A stretch of 38,623 nt of DNA from Lentisphaerae bacterium ADurb.BinA184 (GTDB taxonomy: Bacteria > Verrucomicrobiota > Lentisphaeria > Oligosphaerales > MVZH01): assembly GCA_002068325.1 (NCBI GenBank), contig MVZH01000011.1:1-38623 (forward strand), read 5' to 3'. The notes under the pieces were generated by a model. The model saw only the letters and a list, made by a program, of their open reading frames with translations. It made no database searches and was not told the origin of the DNA. Positions within the stretch are counted from its first letter, which is position 1; each line of letters opens with the position of its first letter. The position numbers and the translations under genes were made by a program. Shown one piece after another: positions 1 to 8,560 of this stretch.

Positions 1-160
1 CCGCCCGCCGTGTTGTTCACCAGCGGCCTGCACCAGGCCTACTTCACAAAGCCGCTGCACGCCGAAGGCATTGAACTGCACACCTGCTCCCCCGCCCAAC
101 TGCCGGAACTGCTGCCCACCGGCGACTACGACGCGGCGGTGGTCACCGGCGGCTTGGCGG
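1..160 (+). pseudogene. Fragment duplicating the N-terminus of the large secreted protein at 11522
   Basis: Reading frame 1 encodes a stretch beginning PPAVLFTSGLHQAYF and ending VVTGGLA. It matches residues just after the signal peptide of the protein starting at 11522. By eye, bases 1-160 align without gaps to 11627-11786 with about 11 mismatches (roughly 93% identity). Similarity stops abruptly at the GGCGG around base 160, after which the coding sense continues in another frame with unrelated sequence. The 5' part lies outside the window. This is either a recent partial duplication of the gene or an assembly or recombination junction. The piece would represent the start of a GATase/ThuA-like fold, so on its own it has no function. 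Confidence 0.7.
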
Positions 161-645
161 TGCGCGGCTTTTCCACACCGGTGCGCTCGGCCTGGCTGCC
201 GCCACCGGCGAAGCGGTTGCCTTCCGCCACGAGAAGACCATACCGGCCCTGGACCTGCCGGCAACCGAGCAACTGCCGCAGGACGTGGCCCTCGAGTTCG
301 GCGCGCCCCCGCGTTTCGCTACTGAAGGGCCGCGCCAGTGGCTCGACGGCAGCGTCATCCTGAGCGCCAACCAGGCCGTCTTGCGGATCTCACACGCCGA
401 CGGCCCCCTGTCCTTTTCCACCCGCCCGACGCCTGGGGCGGGCGCATTCAGCGGTTGGAGACGAACCGAGGACCGTGTCGGGTGGACTCTCCAGGTCGAC
501 CGCGGCGGCCGGTTCTGCCCGGCCTTCGAGTTCAACAATCCCGAGTCGCTCAACGGCTTCGTTCGGTGCCTCGAGATGACCGTGGCTGGCCAGACCTTGC
601 ATGCCAGCGTGCCGTTGCAGTCTGGCGTTCAGCGCGTACTCAACC
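161..645 (+). pseudogene. Broken coding segment, unknown beta-rich protein
   Basis: From about 162 a second coding-like stretch runs in frame 3, including ALGLAAATGEAVAF, then a region with EFGAPPRF, QWLDGSVIL and FEFNNPESLNGF, up to about residue ASVPLQSG near 625. Its amino-acid composition (few Arg/Pro runs, alternating hydrophobics) looks like a genuine beta-rich domain, unlike the overlapping frames. It has no start codon of its own with a ribosome binding site, and it follows the duplicated fragment in a different frame. I do not recognise the family. Downstream the sense passes to frame 1 near an accacagagaacgcaacg tract. I read it as an internal piece of a secreted carbohydrate-active or structural protein. 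Confidence 0.4.
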
Positions 646-649
646 ACAG

Positions 650-1284
650 AGAACGCAACGACCGCCAACGGCAGGCCGGATTACTTCACCAAGCCGGCCG
701 GCATCGTGTGGTGTCCCGGCGGCGGCCGCCGCAAGGACAACCGCGACTGGTGGGAGGACGGCCAGGCAAACCGGCGGCCGTGGCGCACCTGCATCGATTA
801 CTGGCTGCCCGGCTGCACGGCGAGCACGGCCCTGCCGGCCAGCGCCGGCCGCCTATGGGGCAATCTGCCTTACGGCCCGCGGGTCTTCTCGATGGACGTC
901 ACCACCTACTCGGAATCCTATTCCGACGCGTCGCCGGAGTTCTACGGCGGCACGGCGACCCCAATCCGCAAGTACACGCCGCACATCAGCGGCGCCATGC
1001 CCGCCGGGGTGAACCTAGTCGCCGTGGACGGCAGCGGCCACCGGGTGCCGCCGTCGCAGTGCACCACGGACGGGGGGAGCTCCGCCGGCACTTGGCAGTA
1101 CTGGGGCTGGGTGCGGAATCTGGTGCCCAAGGCCTACGACATCTTCTACAATCCGTGGATCGGCGGGCCGCCGGGCCTGCCGGGGCACAACGTCTACGGC
1201 AACCGCTCCTTCAATGGCCGCGACGTGGCCATGGAAACGGACGGTTGCGGCAAGTACGGATATCGCTACTGGCCGCCGCCATGA
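650..1284 (+). pseudogene. C-terminal remnant of a pseudopilin-like protein
   Basis: Frame 1 from about 650 to the TGA at 1282-1284 encodes a Trp-, Tyr- and Cys-rich stretch (GIVWCPGG, CIDYWLPGC, GTWQYWGW). It resembles the C-terminal half of the prepilin-like proteins common in Lentisphaerae, where a Cys-Pro motif precedes a long loop-rich domain; compare FHCPSS in the intact pseudopilin at 9607. The N-terminal methylation motif is absent, so the gene lacks its start. It is followed 130 bp downstream by a PEP-CTERM gene, the same order seen for the intact pseudopilin at 9607-10539. The pseudopilin assignment is tentative; the evidence is composition, the Cys-Pro motif and gene order. Confidence 0.45.
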
Positions 1285-1414
1285 CGCGGCGGCAAACCGG
1301 GCAACCGCGCGACGGGCGCCCCAAACGTTGGCTTCAGGAGAGAGAACCGCCATGCAGACCCTTCTTCACGCCCTTGTGGCCCCAACCCCCTGTCCGAACC
1401 AAAGGAGACCTGCC

Positions 1415-3673
1415 ATGTCCAAGCGCAACGCCCCAACCTTCGCCGCCCTGTTGACCGCCGCCATCCTTCTTCTGCCGGGTGGACGCGCCGCCGCCGCCAA
1501 CGTGACGTGGGCCGGAGGCGTCAACGGCACTTGGGATACTAGCACCGCCAACTGGAACGACGGCGTTGGCGCCGTTGCCTACACCGATGGCACACCCGGC
1601 GACGCAGTCAATTTCGTCGGCGGCTTGAACCGCACCATCGCCCTTGCCTCCACCTACACCCCGGCCAGCATCGGTTTCAACAACGCCTTGGGCACCGACT
1701 TCGCCTTCAGCGGCGGCGGCATCAGCGGCTCGGGCGCCCTGTCGAAGGCCGGGGCGGGGGACGCCATCTTTGTCAACAGCACATCGTTCGCCGGCTATTC
1801 GGGCGCGATCGGCGTCACCGGTGGCCGCCTTCTCCGCCAGCAGGACAGTGGCACGGGCAGTTTCGGCAACGGCACGATCACGCTGGACGGGGGCACCCTC
1901 GGGGTGAAGTTCACCGGTGGCTGGGCGGGGACGACCACCATCGCCAACCCGATTTCGGTCACGGTCAACGGCGGCTCGATCACCGGTCTCTACAACGACG
2001 GCAACTACGCCAGCTACAGCGGCGGCATCGCCCTTGCCGGCGGCAGCACGCTGAACCTCGATGCCACCGGGAATGCCGGCAACGAGTACGCCCTGTATCT
2101 CGGGGCCATGACCCTGGCAGGGGACGCAACGATCAAGCGGAACTTCACCGACACCTTTCTCTATGGCGGCGTCGATGGCCGGCGCAAGGTGTGGTTCAAT
2201 GGCGCCATCACCGGCACGGGCCATACCTTGACGCTTGATGGGATCAACACGCGACTGACGTCCACCGGCTCGTTCAACGTCGGCAACCTGAACATCGCCA
2301 AGGAACTGTGGGTCGAGAATCGCAGCGGCAACGCCTTTGTCACCCTCGGCTCTGGCGGTAAGGTAACCGTGGCTTCGGGTGGCCTGCTGGCGCTTGGGAG
2401 CACCACCATCGCCGCCACCGACTTGGTGCTCGATTCCGGCGCCCAACTGCGGCACCTGTATGGCAACTGGAGCAGTCGTCCCACCATCAGCGGCGCCATG
2501 ACCATCGGCGCCAACCGCACCGTCTGGCTCAGCCAGCAGGGCGGCGACGATACCCTGACCTTCGGCGGCGGGGTCACTTTCGAGTCCGGTTCCCTGCTGA
2601 TGATCGCCCCGGGGCAACGGGACGGCGTGAGCGGCGCCAACCGTAGCTCGGGCATTGGCGGTACGGCGACCTTCCTCGGCGGTGCCACCATTGAGGGGCG
2701 CATCACGCGTGCCAACGGTACCGCCGTGCGCAGCGGCACCCTGGTCTTCGGCGATACGAACGCTGGCACGGCCGAGACGGTCACCATCAAGGGGCAGGGC
2801 GCCGGGGCCATGGGGTTCGTCGCGAGTTCGGCCACCGACGTCGGCGGCCTGACCCTGCGCTACGAGGCGGCCACGAATGCCTCGCCGTTCAAGGTCGGCT
2901 GGGGCGCGACCGGGTGGAACGGCGGCACCGGGGCGCTGACCGCCTCGCTGCTTGGCGGTTCGGCCGGCACCGAGTTCGCGCCGCAGACCGGCACGGGCGA
3001 CAACGGCAAGATCATTGCCATCGGGACGACCGGCGGCACGGTCTTCACGGCCTCGAGGTCGGCGGCGGTGGTCACCGCGGGCACCGTCGAATTCTGCAAC
3101 TCCGCCAGCAGCGGCGGCGACACCTGGCTGGCCGGGAACCTTGGTCCGGTCGTCATTGCCAGCGGCGGCTGTCTGCTCACGGCGGTGACCGGGGCGACGG
3201 TCGAGGCGTCGGCCATTACGGTCGAGGGCGGCGGCGCGCTCGAAGGGCATGGCACGTTCAAGGCCGCTGTCACGGTCGAGGAAGGCGGCGAGGTCTCGCC
3301 CGGCACCAGCATCGGGACTCTCACGGTGGACGGCAGCGCCACGTTCGAGGACGGGGCGCGCCTGGTGATCGAGATCGCTGACCCGGACAGCGACCGGCTG
3401 GTCGTCACCGGTGCCCTGAATCTGCTCGATGGGGCGGTGCTGGAAGTCGTCGGTGCCCCGGTGCTCAACACTCCGTACAGCGTTGCGACCTATGGCTCGT
3501 TGGGCGGAGTCAGCGAGTTCTCCGAGGTCGTCTTCTCCGGCGGCAAGTACACCGTGCTGTACGGGCAGGGGGTCGGCGGCAACGAAATCACGTTCGCCGC
3601 CGTGCCCGAGCCGGCGACGGTGACCCTGGCCGCGCTGTCCCTGGCCGGGCTGCTCCTGCGCCGGCGGCGGTAG
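1415..3673 (+). CDS. PEP-CTERM protein with autotransporter-type beta-strand repeats
   Basis: A secreted surface or matrix protein of 752 aa. The ATG at 1415 is chosen because AAAGGAGA (1401-1408) precedes it and a clear signal peptide follows (MSKRNAPTF, hydrophobic core AALLTAAILLLPGG, Ala-rich cleavage region). An in-frame ATG at 1352, also with an aggagag, would add 21 residues before the signal. The body starts NVTWAGGVNGTWDT and NWNDG, typical of autotransporter-associated beta-strand (PATR-like) repeats, then long Gly/Thr/Ser-rich beta-helix-like sequence. The C-terminus is a textbook PEP-CTERM sorting signal: VPEPATVTLAALSLAGLLLRRRR. Such proteins are processed by an exosortase, which is not in this window. 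It lies 338 bp upstream of the start of the lyase-like gene promoter region and probably shares its surface role. Confidence 0.9.
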   Translation: MSKRNAPTFAALLTAAILLLPGGRAAAANVTWAGGVNGTWDTSTANWNDGVGAVAYTDGTPGDAVNFVGGLNRTIALASTYTPASIGFNNALGTDFAFSGGGISGSGALSKAGAGDAIFVNSTSFAGYSGAIGVTGGRLLRQQDSGTGSFGNGTITLDGGTLGVKFTGGWAGTTTIANPISVTVNGGSITGLYNDGNYASYSGGIALAGGSTLNLDATGNAGNEYALYLGAMTLAGDATIKRNFTDTFLYGGVDGRRKVWFNGAITGTGHTLTLDGINTRLTSTGSFNVGNLNIAKELWVENRSGNAFVTLGSGGKVTVASGGLLALGSTTIAATDLVLDSGAQLRHLYGNWSSRPTISGAMTIGANRTVWLSQQGGDDTLTFGGGVTFESGSLLMIAPGQRDGVSGANRSSGIGGTATFLGGATIEGRITRANGTAVRSGTLVFGDTNAGTAETVTIKGQGAGAMGFVASSATDVGGLTLRYEAATNASPFKVGWGATGWNGGTGALTASLLGGSAGTEFAPQTGTGDNGKIIAIGTTGGTVFTASRSAAVVTAGTVEFCNSASSGGDTWLAGNLGPVVIASGGCLLTAVTGATVEASAITVEGGGALEGHGTFKAAVTVEEGGEVSPGTSIGTLTVDGSATFEDGARLVIEIADPDSDRLVVTGALNLLDGAVLEVVGAPVLNTPYSVATYGSLGGVSEFSEVVFSGGKYTVLYGQGVGGNEITFAAVPEPATVTLAALSLAGLLLRRRR

Positions 3674-4084
3674 ACGCGGAGCGCCTGGCGCCTGGCGCGC
3701 CAACATCGGTGCTCATCCGTCGTCGCTCTGGAATTCACCGGGACGGTGTCGGAACGGCAACCGATGGTTCAGCCGGTGACCGGGTTGGCGAGATTGCGGG
3801 TTGCTGTGGTTGTGGCTCGCGCGCGACCCGGATGTGCTGTAACTGGCCGCGCTTGATCGCGCAACCTGCAAGCAGTGGGGTCAAGTCCTCAGATGGTCAC
3901 GAGGTTCCATTTGGTGGCCGGGCGCCAGCGGGCAGCCAGCCGGCTCCGCTCGCTTGAGCGTCGCTCCAACTGCCGCCTGAAGGCGGGACTCTGACTTGCC
4001 CCGCGAAGCTTCACTGTTATGATGACGATGCCCTTTGAGCCTTGGAGCCTTTGTGGTGAAACGTCCACATCAGAAGGGATTCAG
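3674..4084. other. Intergenic region with REP-like elements and a promoter
   Basis: No convincing gene lies in these 411 bases. Near the left end is a GC-rich repeated GGCGCCTGGCGCGCC stretch just after the PEP-CTERM stop. At 3874-3890 the sequence AGTGGGGTCAAGTCCTC resembles the core of REP/transposase-associated repeats I recall from many environmental genomes. At 3973-3985 there is a small perfect hairpin, CCGCC-TGAA-GGCGG. A sigma70-like promoter follows at 3996-4023. A plus-strand ORF at 3709-3957 lacks any recognisable composition and is probably spurious. Confidence 0.5.
3996..4023 (+). promoter_or_regulatory. Sigma70-like promoter for the lyase-like gene
   Basis: TTGCCC (3996-4001), a 16-base spacer, then TATGAT (4018-4023). 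Transcription would start near 4030, giving a leader of about 55 bases before the ATG at 4085. The in-frame ATGs at 4019 and 4022 lie within the proposed -10 box, which supports 4085 as the translation start. Confidence 0.5.
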
Positions 4085-7000
4085 ATGACGCTGAGCCATC
4101 GTTGCCTGCCGGGGTTGCTCTTGGTGGCCGCTTCCCTGTCGTGCGTCGCCGCGGAGCGGACGCTGACGCTGCGCGACTGGACCGGGCGCGGGTTCGCGCC
4201 GGATGCGGTGACGTACTCGGTCGACGGCGCCAAGGCGAAGAATCTGCGCGTTTTCGACGCGGCCGGCCAGGCGGTCGCCGTCCAGGTGGCCGAGCCGGCG
4301 AAGGGCGAGGCGCTGCTGACTTTCGTCACCGATCTGGCGCCCGGCGCGACGGCGGCTTTCACCGTGCGCGACGACGGCAAGGGCGATGCGCTGGCCACGG
4401 CAGTCGCCGCGCAGAAGGACGGCGACGCGCTGGTGCTGACCAACGGGCTGCTCGCAGTGAAGGTGCCAGCGACGCAGGAGAAGACGTACAAGGAGCCGGT
4501 CGCCGCCAGCGTGCTGCCGGCGCCGGTCCTGGCGTTCCGCGGCGCGGACGGGGCGTGGCGCGGGGCGGGCAGGATGCTGACCACGCGGCCGGCGAAGTCC
4601 TTTGCCGTCGAGGTGACGGCCAAGGGGCCGGTGTTCTGCGAAGTCCGCTACGCGATCGAGTTCGCGGCGGGCGGGTTCTACCGCGCCACGGTGCGGGTCG
4701 AGGACCGCGTGCCGCTGGCGAAGATCAGCGAGGAGTATGACCCCGGCGTCATGTGGGGAGAGACGCGGACGTCGAATGCCGAACGCTCAACGCCCAACGT
4801 CGAAGGGACAGTAGGCGAGGGCGGCACGAGCGGGCAGGGCTACGGGGATGACGTGTGGGATCTCAACCTCGCCGCCGGCTGGCAGCCGGACCGCATGGAG
4901 ATTGCCTCGACGCAGGGCAACGGCCAGGTTGACGCCGGACACGTCGAGCCGCTCGAGAATCTCACCAAGAAGCCGTCCTGGTACGTGGTTCCGGACAACG
5001 CCTGGGGCCCGCTCTCGCAGCTTGGGCTGTTTGCGGACTCCGCAAAACAGGCGACCCCGGGCGCCTATCCGATGGCCGGCATCGTGCCGCTGCACAAGGG
5101 CGACTGGCGGCACATGAACGGGATCGAGATTCAGTCGACCGGCGCCCAAGACGTGCGCGCCCGTTTCCCGATGAGCCGGCGCAACGCTTCGTGGCTGCGC
5201 GAGGTGACCAGCGAGACCAGCCCGTTCTCGATGCAGGAGCACGAGCCCGGCGTTGCGCATACGTATGGTCGCCGCCACTGGGGGCTGGTTCTCGCCGCCC
5301 CGGCTCGCACCTGCAAGGCCGAAGCCGACCGCGAGTGCGGGCCGTTCTACCAGGCACGCCTCTTCTACGGCGTGGTGGGCTTGGACCGCTACAAGGACTT
5401 CATCACTGAGTGGCCGGACACTGGCGCCAAGTACCCGCGCCTCTACCTGAAGGCCGATCAGCTCGATGCTTACAAGCGGCACCTCGAAGCCGCCGGCCTG
5501 CCCGACGAGTTCCGGCAGAAGCTGACTGGCGGCACGCTTTCGCTCGGCGCCGACCCGGCCGGCGCGGCCAAGAGGGTGACCGACGTGACCAAGCGCCTCG
5601 ATTACATCATTGCCGCCGTGTTCGCCTCGCCGACCACCGGGCATCACTGGACGGCGCCGCAGTACATGACCGCGGCGGCCGCCGACGACGTGCTCGGCTG
5701 GCCCGGCCTCCCGGCCGAGACGCGCGCTGCGCTTCGTTCCCGCATCGCACTCATCTGCCACCTCTGGCAGGATCCGGACATCCTCGGCTTCGGCGGCGGT
5801 TCGCACACCGGCAACCCGAACATGGGCACGGCGCGCTTCGCGCCGATGGTCGCCTTCCTGCCGCTGGTGCCCGATCACCCGATGGCCGAGAAGTGGCGCG
5901 CGCACATGGCCGCCTACGTCGGGCACAAGGCGGCCATCCAGACCGCGCCCGGCGGCGGCTACTTCGAGTACGGCGCCGCCTACCACATGCACGGCTACTC
6001 CCGCGTCATGAATGCCATTCCGGCTCTGCAGGCTGCCGGTGCCACGGGGCTGGACCACCTTCTCGACATCGACCGCGCCAACTGGGCGTACTACATGAAC
6101 CTGCTGACGCCGCTCGACTCGCGCTGGAAGTTCCGCGTCATCCCCGGCATGGCCAACAGCCCGCCGGGATACACGGAGCACCTGCTCGAAGCCGCCGGCG
6201 AGCTGGCCGGCCGCGACCCCGAGCTGGCCGCCAACCTGGCCTGGGCGTGGAACGCCAACGGTGCCAATGGCCTCAGCTCGCCGGTGGGCGGGATGAACGG
6301 GCAACTGGGCGGCATGGCGCCCGCGCCCAAGGAGCCGGCGCTGCACAGCATGATCTACCCCGGCGTCGGCGTGATCTTCCGCGCCCACCAGGGGCCGGAC
6401 GAGACGTACCTGTTCCTGCGCAGCGGCAACAACTGGAGTCACTGGAACGAGGACCAGGGCCACATGATCTTCATGAGCCGCGGTGCCACGCTGCTGCCCT
6501 TCCAGCCGTATCAGTACTGGGGCGTGAAGAACGCGGAGTTCGACGACCACAACCTCGTCCGCTTCGGCCACCCGGAGAACAAGATGCCGCACGCCTGGGT
6601 GGACAGCAACATCCTCGATCACGCCTTTGGCGAACGCGTCGACTACGCGTGGTCGTCGACCGGGTTTCCGGACTGGTACATCCAGCCTGGCGCTACAGCC
6701 GAATGGCGCGGTGACCTGCGGAGCGCCGCGGGCAACGGCATCGTGCGGAAGCTCGATGGCGCCGTCGCCGAGAAACAGAGCGCCTTCGAGTGGAATCGCC
6801 AGATACTTTTCCTCAAGGGCAAGACCGGCAAGAGTCCGAACTACTTCGTCGTGCGCGACAGCACCCCCGGCGATGGCAAGCTCGCGTCCTGGCTCTACCT
6901 GAACCTGCTCGGTACCAAGGACGGCGTGAAGGCCGAGGGCGGCAATCTGTTCGTGGACACCGAGTGGCCGGTGAAGCTCGACGTGCGGTTCCCGCAGGTC

Positions 7001-8101
7001 CAGAGCGTGAAGCCGGACTTCTACGAGGAACGGCAGTTCGTCTCTCTGGGCGGCTACAGCGGCCCGAGCTGGTGGCGCACGGAGACGCTGATTTCGAGGA
7101 ACTGGGTCAAGGCTGACGGCACCCCCGTGCCACCCGAGGCGGCGAAGACGACCAACCCGGGCTTCCACGAGCAGCACACCATGGTGCGCCTGCCTGCCGC
7201 GCCGGGCGAGGGTTACTTCTGGCTGCTCTATCCGCGCACGGCCGACGAGCCCGCGCCGACGGTCTCTGCTCCCGCGCCGGGCGTGATGGAAATCGACCAC
7301 CCGGAAGGCACCGACTACGCGTTCCTCGCCTCGGCGCCGTTTGCCTACGCCGCCGACGGCGTGGTCTTTACGGGTTGCGCCGGCGCGGTGCGCGTCGCCA
7401 AGGACGGCACGGTGACGCTGGCCCTGACCGGCGGCCGCGGCAAGGTCGGGTACAAGGGCACCATCGTCAGCGGCACGGCGCCGTTCGAGAAGACGTTCGC
7501 GGCCGTGGAACTCAAGGCTGGCGAACTGGCGATTCCGGGAGCACCCTCGGCGACCAGTCTGACTCTGCCGGCGGCCGACCTGACCGACGTGGCCCCGGGC
7601 GTGCGGCTGAGCGAAGCAGACGGCAAAGTCCTTTGCCACGTGGATGCTGCGCCCGCGGGGGGCCGTGTCGTGGGGACATTCGGCAAGGGCATCGGTGTCG
7701 ATGCGCAGGGCAGGGCGTTCATCACGGCCGACGGCCGGACTGTACGTTTTATCGTCGTGGAACCCGTCTATGCCAAGCTGAGCGTCGGCAACGTCGGCGT
7801 GCGCGGATGCGGGCCGTTCGACCTGACGTTCGCGGCGGACAAGATCAGTGGCACGGTCGAGGGCGTGACGCGCACGATCGCCACTACGTTTCCTGCACAG
7901 ATCGTTCGGCCGATGTACCACTTGGACGGCCATCGCTGGTATGCCGGCTGGGCTGACGACCACTCGATCGTCAAGGGCACTCCCACGCCGCAGTTCGGCC
8001 TCGCCTTCGGCGTCACCGATGGCAAGCACACTGTCGAGATTTGCGAGTGGGCTCACCCCGCGTTGCCCGCCACACCTGCACGGGCGCGGATCGGGTTCTG
8101 A
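4085..8101 (+). CDS. Secreted heparinase II/III-like polysaccharide lyase candidate
   Basis: A 1338-aa exported protein. The start at 4085 follows agaaggga and gives a signal peptide (LPGLLLVAASLSCVAA). Residues about 25-330 are beta-sandwich-like; about 490-740 form an alpha/alpha-toroid-like region with GGGYFEYGAAYHMHGYS (His634, His636), like the catalytic Tyr/His segment of heparinase II/III and alginate-lyase families. A beta-rich part contains WSHWNEDQGHMIF (His786, Asp790, His793), resembling the H-x-D-x-G segment of the heparinase C-terminal domain. From this I infer a lyase of the PL12/15/17/21-like fold cutting an acidic polysaccharide; the substrate is unknown. At residues about 228-241 a heptamer-repeat tract (4773-4807) is inserted in frame, encoding TSNAERSTPNVEG. 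It is downstream of a PEP-CTERM gene, paralleling the arrangement at 10679-14914. Confidence 0.8.
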   Translation: MTLSHRCLPGLLLVAASLSCVAAERTLTLRDWTGRGFAPDAVTYSVDGAKAKNLRVFDAAGQAVAVQVAEPAKGEALLTFVTDLAPGATAAFTVRDDGKGDALATAVAAQKDGDALVLTNGLLAVKVPATQEKTYKEPVAASVLPAPVLAFRGADGAWRGAGRMLTTRPAKSFAVEVTAKGPVFCEVRYAIEFAAGGFYRATVRVEDRVPLAKISEEYDPGVMWGETRTSNAERSTPNVEGTVGEGGTSGQGYGDDVWDLNLAAGWQPDRMEIASTQGNGQVDAGHVEPLENLTKKPSWYVVPDNAWGPLSQLGLFADSAKQATPGAYPMAGIVPLHKGDWRHMNGIEIQSTGAQDVRARFPMSRRNASWLREVTSETSPFSMQEHEPGVAHTYGRRHWGLVLAAPARTCKAEADRECGPFYQARLFYGVVGLDRYKDFITEWPDTGAKYPRLYLKADQLDAYKRHLEAAGLPDEFRQKLTGGTLSLGADPAGAAKRVTDVTKRLDYIIAAVFASPTTGHHWTAPQYMTAAAADDVLGWPGLPAETRAALRSRIALICHLWQDPDILGFGGGSHTGNPNMGTARFAPMVAFLPLVPDHPMAEKWRAHMAAYVGHKAAIQTAPGGGYFEYGAAYHMHGYSRVMNAIPALQAAGATGLDHLLDIDRANWAYYMNLLTPLDSRWKFRVIPGMANSPPGYTEHLLEAAGELAGRDPELAANLAWAWNANGANGLSSPVGGMNGQLGGMAPAPKEPALHSMIYPGVGVIFRAHQGPDETYLFLRSGNNWSHWNEDQGHMIFMSRGATLLPFQPYQYWGVKNAEFDDHNLVRFGHPENKMPHAWVDSNILDHAFGERVDYAWSSTGFPDWYIQPGATAEWRGDLRSAAGNGIVRKLDGAVAEKQSAFEWNRQILFLKGKTGKSPNYFVVRDSTPGDGKLASWLYLNLLGTKDGVKAEGGNLFVDTEWPVKLDVRFPQVQSVKPDFYEERQFVSLGGYSGPSWWRTETLISRNWVKADGTPVPPEAAKTTNPGFHEQHTMVRLPAAPGEGYFWLLYPRTADEPAPTVSAPAPGVMEIDHPEGTDYAFLASAPFAYAADGVVFTGCAGAVRVAKDGTVTLALTGGRGKVGYKGTIVSGTAPFEKTFAAVELKAGELAIPGAPSATSLTLPAADLTDVAPGVRLSEADGKVLCHVDAAPAGGRVVGTFGKGIGVDAQGRAFITADGRTVRFIVVEPVYAKLSVGNVGVRGCGPFDLTFAADKISGTVEGVTRTIATTFPAQIVRPMYHLDGHRWYAGWADDHSIVKGTPTPQFGLAFGVTDGKHTVEICEWAHPALPATPARARIGF
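4773..4807 (+). repeat. Heptamer repeat tract inside the lyase-like gene
   Basis: Five consecutive 7-base units, cgaatgc, cgaacgc, tcaacgc, ccaacgt, cgaaggg, match the consensus YSAACGC of the intergenic array at 19801-19884. The reading frame stays open across the tract, giving a polar segment TSNAERSTPNVEG between two better conserved parts of the protein. Confidence 0.75.
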
Positions 8102-8209
8102 CCGCAGAGAACGCAAAGAGCGCAAGGAGTGGAAAGGGCGCCAGGCGAGAGAGACGGGGGGAGGCAACGAACGGCCCAAGGCCATGCAGGATGCAGAATC
8201 GCCTGCGCC

Positions 8210-8236
8210 GGGCCTCCGTGTCCGCCGGGGAGGCCC
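8210..8236. terminator. Possible hairpin terminator after the lyase-like gene
   Basis: GGGCCTCC (8210-8217) and GGAGGCCC (8229-8236) form a perfect 8-bp stem with an 11-base loop, about 110 bases after the stop codon at 8101. No T-run follows, so intrinsic termination is uncertain; it may instead be a palindromic repeat. Confidence 0.3.
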
Positions 8237-8280
8237 CCTCCAAGTGACCTCGGGTTTCGTGGGCTGCGAACTTCATTGGC

Positions 8281-8366
8281 CGCGGGGCGTCCCGACCCGC
8301 GGGCGCGGGCCAGAACGCCGCCGGCTCGGGACGGGTCGGCGCCACCGAGGGCGAGTTCCAGGAGAG
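8281..8366 (+). repeat. Orphan copy of the 88-base leader element
   Basis: This stretch closely matches 11429-11516, directly upstream of the gene at 11522. Both copies begin with the hairpin CGCGGG-9 bases-CCCGCG, have a second GC-rich stem in the middle, and end with the shared 3' segment AGTTCCAGGAGAG, which contains a Shine-Dalgarno-like AGGAGAG. At 11522 the element is followed by ATG after 5 bases; here no start codon or gene follows. Confidence 0.65.
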
Positions 8367-8422
8367 TACCCCCTCCCGCGAAGCGGGGTTTCAAGGTGGT
8401 GAAAGTACTGGGAGACGATGGT

Positions 8423-8471
8423 AAAGACAAGGGTAAAGATTAGGGGGGGGGCAGGCGCTCCCCTTGTCTTT
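8423..8471. repeat. 11-bp inverted repeat
   Basis: AAAGACAAGGG (8423-8433) pairs perfectly with CCCTTGTCTTT (8461-8471) around a 27-base G-rich loop. The arrangement lies 90 bases past the AraC stop codon on the minus strand and could serve as a terminator for it or be a palindromic mobile repeat. Confidence 0.45.
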
Positions 8472-8560
8472 GCTGTATTCTTTAGCCTTGTCTCGCGTCC
8501 GGTGGGCCTACTTTCAGAGGAGTATCTTGGGTGTGAGCAACGCAGGGCCGAATTCCGGCA

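Larger units (their letters stand above)
8102..8560. other. Gene-free region between convergent genes, with repeats and hairpins
   Basis: This 459-base stretch separates the lyase-like gene from the 3' end of the AraC gene. It begins with an accgcagagaacgcaaagag tract rich in purines (8100-8150), followed by an 8-bp hairpin GGGCCTCC/GGAGGCCC (8210-8236), the orphan leader element (8281-8366), and a lower-GC stretch ending in a lysine-rich reading frame (GDDGKDKGKD then TAG at 8441-8443). An 11-bp inverted repeat AAAGACAAGGG/CCCTTGTCTTT closes it. The lysine-rich reading frame may be the tail of a lost gene; I see no complete gene. Confidence 0.5.

Noticed and set aside
1334..3706. Antisense ORF of 790 codons opposite the PEP-CTERM gene
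   Set aside because: The plus-strand gene has a signal peptide, PATR-type repeats and a PEP-CTERM tail; the antisense frame has none and is Arg/Gly-rich.
4787..8185. Antisense ORF of 1132 codons on the minus strand
   Set aside because: It overlaps the signal-peptide-bearing lyase-like gene, is rich in Arg, Val and Ala without domain logic, and has no ribosome binding site; it is a by-product of high GC.
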